This document shows, one piece after another, positions 33,161 to 41,169 of a DNA stretch of 64,000 nt; the first letter of the stretch is position 1, and each line of letters starts with the position of its first letter. Source of the stretch: Aeromonas rivipollensis (GTDB taxonomy: Bacteria; Pseudomonadota; Gammaproteobacteria; Enterobacterales; Aeromonadaceae); NCBI RefSeq assembly GCF_037811135.1, contig NZ_CP149130.1:4083001-4147000 (forward strand), read 5' to 3'. The notes beneath the pieces are model-generated. The model ran no database searches and was not told where the DNA came from. It saw nothing but the letters and a program-made list of their open reading frames with translations. The position numbers were made by a program, and so were the translations under genes.

Positions 33161-33193
33161 AAAAAGCCCGACGGCAGCAGCGGTCGGGCTTTT
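33161..33193. terminator. Terminator downstream of glpX and its relic
   Basis: AAAAAGCCCGAC and GTCGGGCTTTT pair around a 10-nt loop. On the minus strand it ends in TTTTT, so it fits glpX. It lies beyond the relic copy, so the glpX mRNA would include the relic. Confidence 0.8.
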
Positions 33194-33214
33194 CAGTGAC
33201 GGGGCTTCCGCGCA

Positions 33215-33303
33215 TCAGAGAATGATGTCACGCACCACGCTGTCCTTGCGATCCAGGAAGTAGATCGACTTGATGCGGCGGCATGAGAGGACGGGACTTG
33301 CCG
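33215..33303 (-). pseudogene. Relic copy of the glpX 3' end
   Basis: On the minus strand it reads RRIKSIYFLDRKDSVVRDII, then Leu and stop. The gene ends with RRIKSIHFLDRKDSVVRDII, Leu, stop. Over 21 codons eight differ; seven changes are synonymous and one is His to Tyr. The copy starts near the GGCAAGTCC codons and has a 2-nt insertion, so it is not an open fragment. Offset from the gene end is 107 bp. Confidence 0.88.
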
Positions 33304-33321
33304 CCACTCAGCACCCCCTCA

Positions 33322-34332
33322 TCACAGTATGATGTCGCGTACCACACTGTCCTTGCGATCCAGGAAGTGGATCGACTTGATACGACGGATGGTTCTGGAC
33401 TTGCCGCGGATCAGCAGGGTCTCTGTGGTCGCCATGACGCCATTGCTGGTGATGCCTTCCAGCAGATCACCCTTGGTGATGCCGGTGGCGGAGAAGATGA
33501 CGTTGTCATTCTTGGCCAGATCTTCCAGCTTCAGCACCTTGTTCACATCGATGCCCAGCTCCTCGCAGCGGGCAATCTCCTGCTCGCCCAGGGCACGCAC
33601 CTCGGGGCTGTCCCCCTTGACCTGATGACGGGGCACCAGGCGTGCCTGCATGTCGCCGTCCAGGGCGCGGATCACCGCCGCCGAGATGACCCCTTCCGGG
33701 GCGCCGCCGATGCCATAGAGCATGTCGACTTCGCTGTCCGGCAGGCAGGTGAGGATGGAGGCCGCCACGTCCCCGTCGGGGATGGCGAACACCCGCACGC
33801 CCAGCCCCTGCATCTCCTTGATCGCCTTGTCATGACGCGGCTTGGCCAGGGTGATGACGGTCAGACGGGAGAGCGGCTTGCCGAGCGCCTTGGCCACGGC
33901 CTTGAGGTTCAGCTCCAGGGCCTGATCGAGATCGATGGCACCCTTGGCACCCGGACCCACGATCAGCTTCTCCATGTACATGTCGGGGGCCTTGAGGAAG
34001 GAGCCCTTGTCGCCCACGGCCAGCACGGCCAGGGCATTGGACTGCCCCATGGCGGTCATGCGGGTGCCCTCTATGGGGTCGACCGCGATGTCCACGGCGT
34101 CGCCCTGACCCGTGCCCACCTTCTCGCCGATGTAGAGCATGGGGGCTTCGTCGATCTCCCCTTCGCCTATCACAATCTCGCCATCGATCTGGATCTGATT
34201 GAGGATGTGACGCATGGCCGCAACGGCCGCGCCATCGGCGATATTCTTGTCACCACGTCCGAGCCACTTGTAGCCAGCCAGTGCAGCCGCTTCCGTCACT
34301 CGGGAAAATTCGATTGCCAGTTCACGTCTCAT
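33322..34332 (-). CDS. glpX: Class II fructose-1,6-bisphosphatase GlpX
   Basis: Gluconeogenic phosphatase. Metal- and substrate-binding motifs are DGAAVAAMRHILNQ, GEGEIDEAPMLYIGE, DIAVDPIEGTRMTAMG and the GIGGAPEGVISAAV turn. 336 residues, full length. The start MRRELAIEFSRVTEAAAL matches the E. coli family. It is outside a glpF-glpK context, so it is a stand-alone housekeeping copy. A decayed copy of its last codons lies downstream. Confidence 0.95.
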   Translation of the reverse strand: MRRELAIEFSRVTEAAALAGYKWLGRGDKNIADGAAVAAMRHILNQIQIDGEIVIGEGEIDEAPMLYIGEKVGTGQGDAVDIAVDPIEGTRMTAMGQSNALAVLAVGDKGSFLKAPDMYMEKLIVGPGAKGAIDLDQALELNLKAVAKALGKPLSRLTVITLAKPRHDKAIKEMQGLGVRVFAIPDGDVAASILTCLPDSEVDMLYGIGGAPEGVISAAVIRALDGDMQARLVPRHQVKGDSPEVRALGEQEIARCEELGIDVNKVLKLEDLAKNDNVIFSATGITKGDLLEGITSNGVMATTETLLIRGKSRTIRRIKSIHFLDRKDSVVRDIIL

Positions 34333-34439
34333 CGCATATCCAACCTTAGGAGCTCGAAAACGGGCGGCATTCTACCACAAGGGCAAACCTTTGCGCGCAA
34401 AAGTGGCGGCTCGCCACATAAATCGCGGTTTTCATCCCG

Positions 34440-34506
34440 CTGACATGAAACCGCCACGGCTTGTTCACATCCCGGTCACCCCGCTGTCATCTGCCCCTCC
34501 TAGCAT
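34440..34506 (+). promoter_or_regulatory. Probable Pho box array and -10 of the porin gene
   Basis: Units of 11 bp are in phase: CTGACATGAAA (34440), a poor unit, TGTTCACATCC (34462), CGGTCACCCCG (34473) and CTGTCATCTGC (34484). They resemble PhoB half-sites (CTGTCAT plus 4 bp). A -10 hexamer TAGCAT starts 10 bp after the last TGTCAT, the usual geometry of PhoB-activated promoters lacking a -35. Confidence 0.65.
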
Positions 34507-34550
34507 GGCCCCGTCTTTTAAAACAGAAGCTTGCAACACAAGGGATCATG

Positions 34551-35609
34551 ATGAAAAAGCTGACAGTAGTAGCATTGGCTCTCACCGCCGCCTCTCAGGC
34601 TCAAGCCGTCGAAGTCTATAAGAATGACTCCACTCTGCTCGATCTCTATGGCCGCATCTACGCCGGCCAGTTCTTCGGTGAGAAGAAGGAGCTGGATGCC
34701 AATGGTGACATCAAGAACGAATACAGCGACAAGCAGGGTGCCAACCAGTTTGTCCGCCTGGGCGCCAAGGTAGAGAGCGAGATCAACCCGGGTCTCAAGG
34801 CCCTGGCCCAGTATGAGTTGCAGATCTACGTCAATGACAGCGAGAAGACCGTCAGCGAGAACTCCGACAACATGCGCACCCGCCTGGCCTTCGCCGGTGT
34901 GGGCGCCGACTGGGGCAATGTCACCTTCGGTCGCCAGAAGGGCGCCCCCGGCCTGCTGGCCGATTGGACCGACGTCTCCCTCTCCGACGGCTACGGCAAC
35001 GACGCCCTCGGCGCCAAGACCGACACCTTCGCCACCAACCGTGCCGGCTCTGTGCTGAAATACTCCGGCCTGTTCAACGGCTTCCAGGTCGATACCAGCT
35101 ACAAGTTCGACGGCGGTGACACCGAAGAGACCACCAGCAAGGACAGCGATGCCGCCTACGGTGCAGCCCTGGCCTACACCTTCCCGTTCAACCTGGCCAT
35201 GGGCACCGCCTACAACGTGGGTATCCGCGACAAGAGCGGTGAAGAGGATGCCAAGCTGTGGCTGCTCTCCGCCAAGTACGACAACAAGGCCGTCTATGCC
35301 GCCCTGAGCTACGCCGACGGCAGCGACTTCCTCGCCACCGGCAAGGATCACACCGGCTGGGAAGCGGCGCTCGGCTACAACTTCGAGAGCGGCTTCGGCC
35401 TGATGGCCCTGTGGAACAAGCAGAAGGTGGAGCAGAGCGGCAAGAGCGATTACGACTCCATCGACTACTACACCCTGGGTGCCCAGTACAAGTTCAACAA
35501 GAACCTGAGGGTCATCGGCGAGTACCGCATCAACAACCTGGACAGCAATGACAGCGGCAAGCTGAATACCAAGGATGACTTCCAGCTGGCGGCCCGTTAC
35601 GACTTCTAA
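34551..35609 (+). CDS. Outer-membrane porin, probably phosphate-starvation-induced
   Basis: A general trimeric porin of the OmpC/PhoE type, 352 residues: signal MKKLTVVALALTAASQAQA cleaved before VEVYKNDS. The first strand is LLDLYGRIYAGQFFG, alternating beta strands follow, and the protein ends in FQLAARYDF with the C-terminal Phe needed for outer-membrane assembly. The start at 34551 rather than the preceding ATG is chosen for spacing to AAGGG. A Pho-box array upstream suggests PhoB control, so it may serve uptake of phosphate or other anions. A strong terminator follows. Confidence 0.9.
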   Translation: MKKLTVVALALTAASQAQAVEVYKNDSTLLDLYGRIYAGQFFGEKKELDANGDIKNEYSDKQGANQFVRLGAKVESEINPGLKALAQYELQIYVNDSEKTVSENSDNMRTRLAFAGVGADWGNVTFGRQKGAPGLLADWTDVSLSDGYGNDALGAKTDTFATNRAGSVLKYSGLFNGFQVDTSYKFDGGDTEETTSKDSDAAYGAALAYTFPFNLAMGTAYNVGIRDKSGEEDAKLWLLSAKYDNKAVYAALSYADGSDFLATGKDHTGWEAALGYNFESGFGLMALWNKQKVEQSGKSDYDSIDYYTLGAQYKFNKNLRVIGEYRINNLDSNDSGKLNTKDDFQLAARYDF

Positions 35610-35623
35610 CTCCGGCCCCAGAC

Positions 35624-35658
35624 AAAACGGCGCGCAGCTCCCTCTGCGCGCCGTTTTT
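35624..35658 (+). terminator. Terminator of the porin gene
   Basis: AAAACGGCGCGCAG and CTGCGCGCCGTTTTT form a 12-14-bp stem around CTCCCT, 15 bp after the stop. Confidence 0.9.
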
Positions 35659-35695
35659 CATTCTCCCCTCCCGCCTCGGGGCTGAGCCGGACAGG

Positions 35696-36175
35696 CTAGA
35701 GCTTCTTCTGCCAGAACAGGGCCCGGCCCACTTGCGGGTTCAGCTCATAACCCTCGAAACCGCTGGCCTTGTAGGCGGCCTGCGCCACCTTGTTGCCCTC
35801 CAGCACCTCCAGAGTCAGCTTGCAGCAGTCGAGCTCCCGGGCGAGCCGCTCCACCCCGGCCAGCAACGCCTTGCCGATGCCGCGGCCACGATGGGCCGGG
35901 TGCACCGCAAGGTCGTGGATATTGAGCAGGGGCCGGCAGGCGAAGGTCGAAAACCCCTCGAAGCAGGTAGCCACCCCGACCGGCTGGTCATCCACCCAGG
36001 CCAGCAGCACATGGGCATCGCTGCGCGCCGCCAGGGCCTGCACCAGATTGGCCTTCACCTCGTCCGCCAGCGCACTGCCGCCCCCCATCTCGTCCCTGGC
36101 GTATGCGTCCAGCATCGCGATCAGCGCCTCCCCGTGACGAGGGTTGTGCAGATCCGCCCTGATGATCTCGACCAT
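35696..36175 (-). CDS. GNAT-family N-acetyltransferase
   Basis: 159 residues, start MVEIIRADLHN chosen for GGGAGAGA upstream. The acetyl-CoA motif is HRGRGIGKALLAGVERLA (about 97-114) and motif B is EGNKVAQAAYKASGFEGYE. Several homologues with the 'ADLHNPRHGEALIAMLDAYARD' start are annotated simply as GNAT acetyltransferases. The substrate is unknown. It is divergent from the Fur-controlled TonB receptor. Confidence 0.85.
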   Translation of the reverse strand: MVEIIRADLHNPRHGEALIAMLDAYARDEMGGGSALADEVKANLVQALAARSDAHVLLAWVDDQPVGVATCFEGFSTFACRPLLNIHDLAVHPAHRGRGIGKALLAGVERLARELDCCKLTLEVLEGNKVAQAAYKASGFEGYELNPQVGRALFWQKKL

Positions 36176-36323
36176 GATTCTCTCCCTGTGTGTTCCGGAT
36201 GGTGCGCCAAGGCGCGAGGCCACCATGTTACCGTCGCCCCCGAATCGAACCAAGGCTCCTCTCCAGGCTCACAGCCGCCTCTGTACCCGCCCCTCATTGA
36301 TGCCTTTTTCTTGCATCTTCCCC

Positions 36324-36351
36324 TTGCAAGGCAAATGAAAATCAATATCAT
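36324..36351 (+). promoter_or_regulatory. Fur box overlapping the TonB-receptor promoter
   Basis: AAATGAAAATCAATATCAT (36333-36351) resembles the Fur consensus of NAT(A/T)AT hexamers. It overlaps a promoter with TTGCAA (36324) and TATCAT (36346) at 16-bp spacing. Fur bound here would block transcription when iron is plentiful. Confidence 0.65.
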
Positions 36352-36436
36352 TAGCGCCCTCTCGAAACGAGAGACACCAATAACTACAAATAAATCAATA
36401 GGTTCAGGCCAACAGGTCGATAAGAGTCACACGCAG

Positions 36437-38479
36437 ATGCATAACCCCAACTCCCCGCGCGCCCTGCTGGGCGTCGCCTTGCTGGCCTTCTGTGCCAGCC
36501 CCCGCGCCGAAGACGAGACCCTGACCGTGGTCGGCAAACGCAGCCAGCACGAAGAAGTGGCCACCGCCACCCGCACCGCCACCCCGGCCAAGCTGGTGCC
36601 CCAGACCATCGACAGCGTCAAGGCCAGCGAGCTGACCGCCTACGGCCAGCCCACCCTGAGCGAGGCCCTGACCGGCATTCCCGGGGTCAATGCCAGCGGC
36701 GACACCCGCTTCGACGGCGTCAACATCCGCGGCTTCAACGCCAGCAACGACTTCTACCTCGACGGTCTGCGGGACGACATGCAGTACACCCGGGATCTCG
36801 GCAACATAGAGCGGGTCGAGGTGCTCAAGGGGCCGGCCGCCGTGCTCTACGGCCGTGGCAGCACGGGGGGCATCATCAACAGGGTCAGCAAGACGCCCCA
36901 GCGCGGGCAGGCTTCCAGCGTCAGCGCCCGGGTCGGCAGCTTCGACAGCCGACGCTTCGCAGCCGACCTCAACGCCGAGGCGGGGGAGCGGGTGCAACTG
37001 CGCCTCAACCTGGCCCAGGAGGACAAGGAGAGTTTTCGCGACGACGTGACCAGCAAACGCACCCTGCTGGCCCCCGCCGTGAACTGGGAGCTCAGCGACA
37101 GCCTGAACTGGCTGGTGCAGTACGAGCGCAACGAGCACGATCGCACCCCGGATCGCGGCATCCCCGGGGTCGATGGCCGTCCCGCCGAGGTCCCCATCGA
37201 GAGCGTCTACAGCGACACCAGTCGGGACTTCATCGACGATCTGGCCCAGTCCACCCGATCCCGCTTCAGTTGGGACATCAACGATCAGTGGCAATTGCGC
37301 CAGCAGCTCGGCTACACCAGCCTCGACAGCCAGTTCGACAACACCTATGTCACCGCCGTCAAGGGTGACAAGGTGACCCGTGCCCGCTGGCAGCAGGATC
37401 TCAAGGCCAACAGCCTCACCAGCAACACCGAGGCCGAGGGCCAGTTGCAGACCGGCCCCGTCGCCCATCGCCTGCTGGTAGGCCTGGAGCAGGGCTGGCA
37501 GGAGCGCACCCCCAAGCTCTACCAGAACGCCACCCCTATTCCCCCGGGGGATCTGTACGATCCCGGCTCACTGCCGAGCTACAACGGCACCATGAAGCTC
37601 TCCAGCGACGCCAGACACAGGGTGCGCGGGGTCGGCCTCTATCTGCAGGATCAGCTCAGCCTGGGTGACTGGCACCTGCTCGGCGGCCTGCGCCGGGACG
37701 CGTTCACCGTCACCAGCCGCCGCAACGACCTCGACAAGGAGGAGACCCTCTCGGTCACCAGCCTGAGCCCGCGCCTTGGCCTGGTGTGGAACCCCATCGA
37801 GGAGCACGCCTTCTACACCTCCTACAGCAAGACCTTCACCCCTGTGGGCGGGGAGCTGATCGGTATCACCCCGGGGGACAAGAACAACAACCTGGATCCC
37901 CAGCACACCCGGCTCTACGAGGGGGGCGTGAAGAGCGACTGGCTGAACGGTCGCCTGGCCACCACCCTCTCCCTCTACCGGCTGGAGATGTACAACAAGC
38001 GCAGCAAGGATCCGCTGGATCCCACCCAGGTGATCCTCACCGGCCTGCAACGCACCGACGGCATAGAGCTGAGCGCCCGCGCCCAGCTGACCGACGCCTT
38101 CTACCTGCACGGCGGCATCGCCATCCAGGATGCGGAGCAGGTCAAGGCGGACGCGGATCTGCAGGGCAAGCGGCCGAGCAACGTCTCCCGCCAGAATGGC
38201 CAGCTGTTCGCCGGCTACCAGAACGGCCAGCAGGGCTGGTATGGGGAAACCGGGGTGACGGCGGTGGGGGATCGCTTCGCCGACAACGCCAACACCACAG
38301 TGCTGCCCGGCTACGCCCGCTATGACGCCCGCGCCGGTTACCGCTGGTCCCAGTGGGATGCCCAGCTCAGCGTGGAGAACCTGACCGACCACGACTACTT
38401 CGTCAGCGCCACCAGCGCGGCCCAGATCATGCCGGGCAGCCCCCGTCAGCTGAATCTCACCGCCGCCTACCGCTTCTGA
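36437..38479 (+). CDS. TonB-dependent siderophore receptor (catecholate type)
   Basis: 680 residues: signal peptide to about residue 24 (SPRA), TonB box region DETLTVVG, plug domain (about 45-160) with VNIRGFNASNDFYLDGLRDD and VEVLKGPAAVLYGRGSTGG, and a 22-strand barrel ending in LNLTAAYRF. The plug sequence is closest in style to Fiu/PiuA-type receptors for catecholates; the ligand is inferred only. The start MHNPNS has a poor ribosome site; an earlier ATG (36335) lies inside the Fur box and is unlikely. The PepSY gene follows 63 bp downstream. Confidence 0.9.
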   Translation: MHNPNSPRALLGVALLAFCASPRAEDETLTVVGKRSQHEEVATATRTATPAKLVPQTIDSVKASELTAYGQPTLSEALTGIPGVNASGDTRFDGVNIRGFNASNDFYLDGLRDDMQYTRDLGNIERVEVLKGPAAVLYGRGSTGGIINRVSKTPQRGQASSVSARVGSFDSRRFAADLNAEAGERVQLRLNLAQEDKESFRDDVTSKRTLLAPAVNWELSDSLNWLVQYERNEHDRTPDRGIPGVDGRPAEVPIESVYSDTSRDFIDDLAQSTRSRFSWDINDQWQLRQQLGYTSLDSQFDNTYVTAVKGDKVTRARWQQDLKANSLTSNTEAEGQLQTGPVAHRLLVGLEQGWQERTPKLYQNATPIPPGDLYDPGSLPSYNGTMKLSSDARHRVRGVGLYLQDQLSLGDWHLLGGLRRDAFTVTSRRNDLDKEETLSVTSLSPRLGLVWNPIEEHAFYTSYSKTFTPVGGELIGITPGDKNNNLDPQHTRLYEGGVKSDWLNGRLATTLSLYRLEMYNKRSKDPLDPTQVILTGLQRTDGIELSARAQLTDAFYLHGGIAIQDAEQVKADADLQGKRPSNVSRQNGQLFAGYQNGQQGWYGETGVTAVGDRFADNANTTVLPGYARYDARAGYRWSQWDAQLSVENLTDHDYFVSATSAAQIMPGSPRQLNLTAAYRF

Positions 38480-38542
38480 TCCTCCTTGCCCACAGCCCCA
38501 CTGGCCAGCCTCTGCTGGCCAGTTTTTTTATGACGCGCCACC

Positions 38543-39166
38543 ATGAAAAAACCCAAGAGACTCCCCCTTCACAACAACAAGTGGGTGCGCCGCATCCACG
38601 CCTGGGCGGGCTTTGCCACCCTCACCCTGATGCTGCTCTACGGCCTGACCGGCCTCTGGCTCCAGCACAGGGCCGTGCTGCCCCTGCCCGGCCCCCACAC
38701 CGAAAAGTCGAGCGAGGAGATAACGCTGGCCGCGCCGCTGGCGAGCCCTGACGCACTGAAAGCCCTGCTGCAACAGCACTACCCCGAGGGCTTGGAGGAG
38801 GGGCGGCTCAGCATCACCCCGGCCCGGACCCTGCCCACCCCCACAGGCCCCCTCACCCTGCCGGCCAAATGGGAGCTGCGCGGCGTTACCCTCCGCCAGA
38901 GCCTGGCCGCCAGCTATGTGGAAGGCACCCTGCTGGTGCAGACCGAGCTACAACGGGCCAACGTCGCCGCCAGCCTCAACCGGCTGCATCGCGGCATGGG
39001 TACCGGCCTGGCCTGGCAGCTGGTCGGCGATCTGGCGGCGCTGGCCATGCTGCTGCTGGCTCTCACCAGTCTGCTGATGTGGAACAAGCTGCACGGCCCG
39101 GCCGGCCGTGGCATAGCCCTGCTGCTGACGGGCGCCATCGCGACGGTGCTGGTCGCCCTGCTCTAG
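38543..39166 (+). CDS. PepSY-associated membrane protein, partner of the TonB receptor
   Basis: 207 residues with a basic start (KKPKRLPLHNNKWVRRIHAW), membrane helices at about 18-40, 160-180 and 185-205, and a periplasmic middle. The RRIHAWxGF motif is typical of PepSY-TM proteins found beside siderophore receptors, where some reduce or release ferric siderophores. Functional transfer here is inferred from the neighbour. It is short compared with the three- or four-helix PepSY reductases. Confidence 0.8.
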   Translation: MKKPKRLPLHNNKWVRRIHAWAGFATLTLMLLYGLTGLWLQHRAVLPLPGPHTEKSSEEITLAAPLASPDALKALLQQHYPEGLEEGRLSITPARTLPTPTGPLTLPAKWELRGVTLRQSLAASYVEGTLLVQTELQRANVAASLNRLHRGMGTGLAWQLVGDLAALAMLLLALTSLLMWNKLHGPAGRGIALLLTGAIATVLVALL

Positions 39167-39338
39167 GGCTTTACCGACACCAGAACGGGATCCGGCTCCC
39201 ACCCGGGGTAACCCTGCCCTCCCCCAGGGTAACAAAGAGTAACCGGCCACCGATGGGGGTCACAGTTGGCGACCTCCTGGCTGGAAGAGCCATGTAGCCG
39301 GCTGCTAGGGTGCCGGGTTTCAGCCGTCGGAAACCATA

Positions 39339-40376
39339 ATGCGCATCTCCAGCATCGAGTGCGGGCGAGTCCTGGCCATTCTGGCCGTGATGACCATTCA
39401 CCTCTCCCCCTTCAGCAATCCGTTCGATCCCACCCTCTGGGACGGCACCCCCTACCTCTGGCTCGGGGCCATCATCAACCAGCTCTGCCGCTTCGCGGTG
39501 CCGCTCTTCTTCCTGTGCGCCGGCTACTTCCTGCAACCCGCCCTGGCCGCAGGCAAGCCGATGGCGGTGGCGCTGCGCTACTGCCGCCCCCTGCTGGGGC
39601 TCTGGCTGGCCTGGAGCCTGCTCTATCTGCTGGTGCCCTTCAACCCGGTCGCCGCTGTGCAGCAGGGTTATCTGGCCAGCATGGAGAGCCAGTGGCAGAT
39701 GCAGCTGGGGGATCCCCTCAACGCCTGGTGGGTGGGCGGCATGATCCACCTCTGGTTCCTGCCCGCCCTGATGCTGGCCGTCCTGCTGCTGGCCCTCTGC
39801 TGGCGGGTCAGGCTGCCCCGACTGGCCCTGGTGGCGGGGGCGCTGCTCTACGGGCTTGCCCTGATCGGCGGCTCCTATGGCTCGCTGCTGCCGGGGGGCG
39901 AGTGGGCCCTGCTGACCCGCAACGGCCCCTTCTTCTCGCTCCTGTTCGTGGCGCTCGGCACCGAGCTGCGGGCCCGCGCCTGGCGGCCGGACGAGAGGCG
40001 CTGCGCCTTGCTGATGGTGGCGGGGGTGGGTTTCTATGCCCTGGAGGCTGCGGGCCTGCTGCGTTTCGCCGCCGTGCCCCTCAACCGTCACGACTTCCTG
40101 CTGGGCTCCCTGCCCTGGGCGCTCGGCCTCTTCGGCCTGCTGCTGGCCAATCCAAACTGGGGCAAGGGCAGCTGGCTGGAACGCCAGGCCCCCAAAGTGC
40201 TGGGTCTCTACTGCCTGCACATGATGCTGGTGGTCTGGCTGATGGTGTTCGGCCCCCAGGGCAAGCTGCCGTGGTGGGAGCTCGTCAAGGTGCCAGTGCT
40301 GCTGACGCTCTCCCTGCTCGCCTGTCGACTGCTGGCGACGAACCGGATCAGTGGCTGGCTGCTGCGGGCTCGCTGA
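39339..40376 (+). CDS. Acyltransferase-3 family membrane protein (WecH/OafA-like)
   Basis: 345 residues, about ten membrane helices. The N-terminal ISSIECGRVLAILAVMTIHL contains the family's early His, and FAVPLFFLCAGYFL and WFLPALMLAVLLL are typical. Such enzymes O-acetylate surface polysaccharides or lipids; the substrate is unknown. The 3' end overlaps the convergent HxlR gene by 29 bp. Confidence 0.85.
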   Translation: MRISSIECGRVLAILAVMTIHLSPFSNPFDPTLWDGTPYLWLGAIINQLCRFAVPLFFLCAGYFLQPALAAGKPMAVALRYCRPLLGLWLAWSLLYLLVPFNPVAAVQQGYLASMESQWQMQLGDPLNAWWVGGMIHLWFLPALMLAVLLLALCWRVRLPRLALVAGALLYGLALIGGSYGSLLPGGEWALLTRNGPFFSLLFVALGTELRARAWRPDERRCALLMVAGVGFYALEAAGLLRFAAVPLNRHDFLLGSLPWALGLFGLLLANPNWGKGSWLERQAPKVLGLYCLHMMLVVWLMVFGPQGKLPWWELVKVPVLLTLSLLACRLLATNRISGWLLRAR

Positions 40377-40725
40377 GGGGGCTAGCGCTGGCCGCTGCGG
40401 ATCCGCCCTCCCCGGCCAGCAGGTCGGCGTGGGCAAGGGCGAAGTCGTGCATCTGTTGCAGCAGGGGGAGAAGGGCTACCCCGAGCGGGCTCAGGGCGTA
40501 TTCGACCCGAGGCGGGACCTCGGGATAAAGAGTGCGCAGGATGACGCCGTCCGCCTCCAGCTCCTTGAGCTGGGCGGTCAGCACCTTCTGGCTCACCTCG
40601 GGCAGGCAGCGGCGCAGGTCGCCAAAGCGCAGGGTCTGGGCGCGCAGATGAAACAGGATGGCCGGTTTCCATTTACCGGCGAGCAGGCGCAGCACCTGAT
40701 AGGCGGGGCAAGGGAGTGGGGACAA
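40348..40725 (-). CDS. HxlR-family winged-helix regulator
   Basis: 125 residues with the HxlR fold: LLAGKWKPAILFHL, FGDLRRCLPEVSQKVLTAQL and the wing VPPRVEYALSPLG. HxlR proteins often sense electrophiles or aldehydes and act on a divergent target. The divergent gene is ydhR, and a perfect GTTAC-N6-GTAAC inverted repeat lies just upstream of this gene's start. The C-terminal tail is Ala/Ser-rich. Confidence 0.87.
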   Translation of the reverse strand: MSPLPCPAYQVLRLLAGKWKPAILFHLRAQTLRFGDLRRCLPEVSQKVLTAQLKELEADGVILRTLYPEVPPRVEYALSPLGVALLPLLQQMHDFALAHADLLAGEGGSAAASASPLSEPAAASH

Positions 40726-40742
40726 GGGATGGCTCGTGACTG

Positions 40743-40758
40743 GTTACTTTGGGGTAAC
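40743..40758. promoter_or_regulatory. Inverted repeat between hxlR-like gene and ydhR
   Basis: GTTACTTTGGGGTAAC has 5-bp perfect arms. It lies 18 bp from the regulator's start in a 119-bp divergent region and is a likely autoregulatory operator. Confidence 0.5.
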
Positions 40759-40844
40759 TATGCCACCAAAATGTGCCTTCTTGCAGTCAAAATGCCGGCT
40801 TCCTATGATGCGGACTCCGTCATTCAACGCCCAAGAGGTTCATC

Positions 40845-41150
40845 ATGCCCAGCCTGCTGCAGATCCATTTCACCTTCCCCGCCGAGATGATGGGGCCGGC
40901 CCTCACCGCCGCCGCCCTGCCGCTGGCCGAGTCCATCACCCGGGAGCCGGGCTTCATCTCCAAGATCTGGACCGAGAATCCGCGCACCGGCGAGGCGGGC
41001 GGCATCTATCTGTTCGAGGATGAGGAGAGCGCCCTCGCCTACGCCACCATGCACGAGCAGCGGGTGCTCGCCATGGGCGCCGGCGCGGTGCAGTTCAAGG
41101 TATTCGACGTCAACGAGCCCCTGAGCCGCATCACCAAGGGCATCCCATAA
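40845..41150 (+). CDS. ydhR: Monooxygenase-like protein YdhR
   Basis: 101 residues aligning over the whole length with E. coli YdhR (for example AGGIYLFEDEESALAY and KVFDVNEPLS). It is a ferredoxin-like dimer related to ActVA/ABM monooxygenases, with unknown substrate. The ribosome site is GAGG, 8 nt upstream. It is divergent from and probably regulated by the HxlR-type gene. Confidence 0.9.
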   Translation: MPSLLQIHFTFPAEMMGPALTAAALPLAESITREPGFISKIWTENPRTGEAGGIYLFEDEESALAYATMHEQRVLAMGAGAVQFKVFDVNEPLSRITKGIP

Positions 41151-41169
41151 ACCGGCCCGGAAAGCGGGC

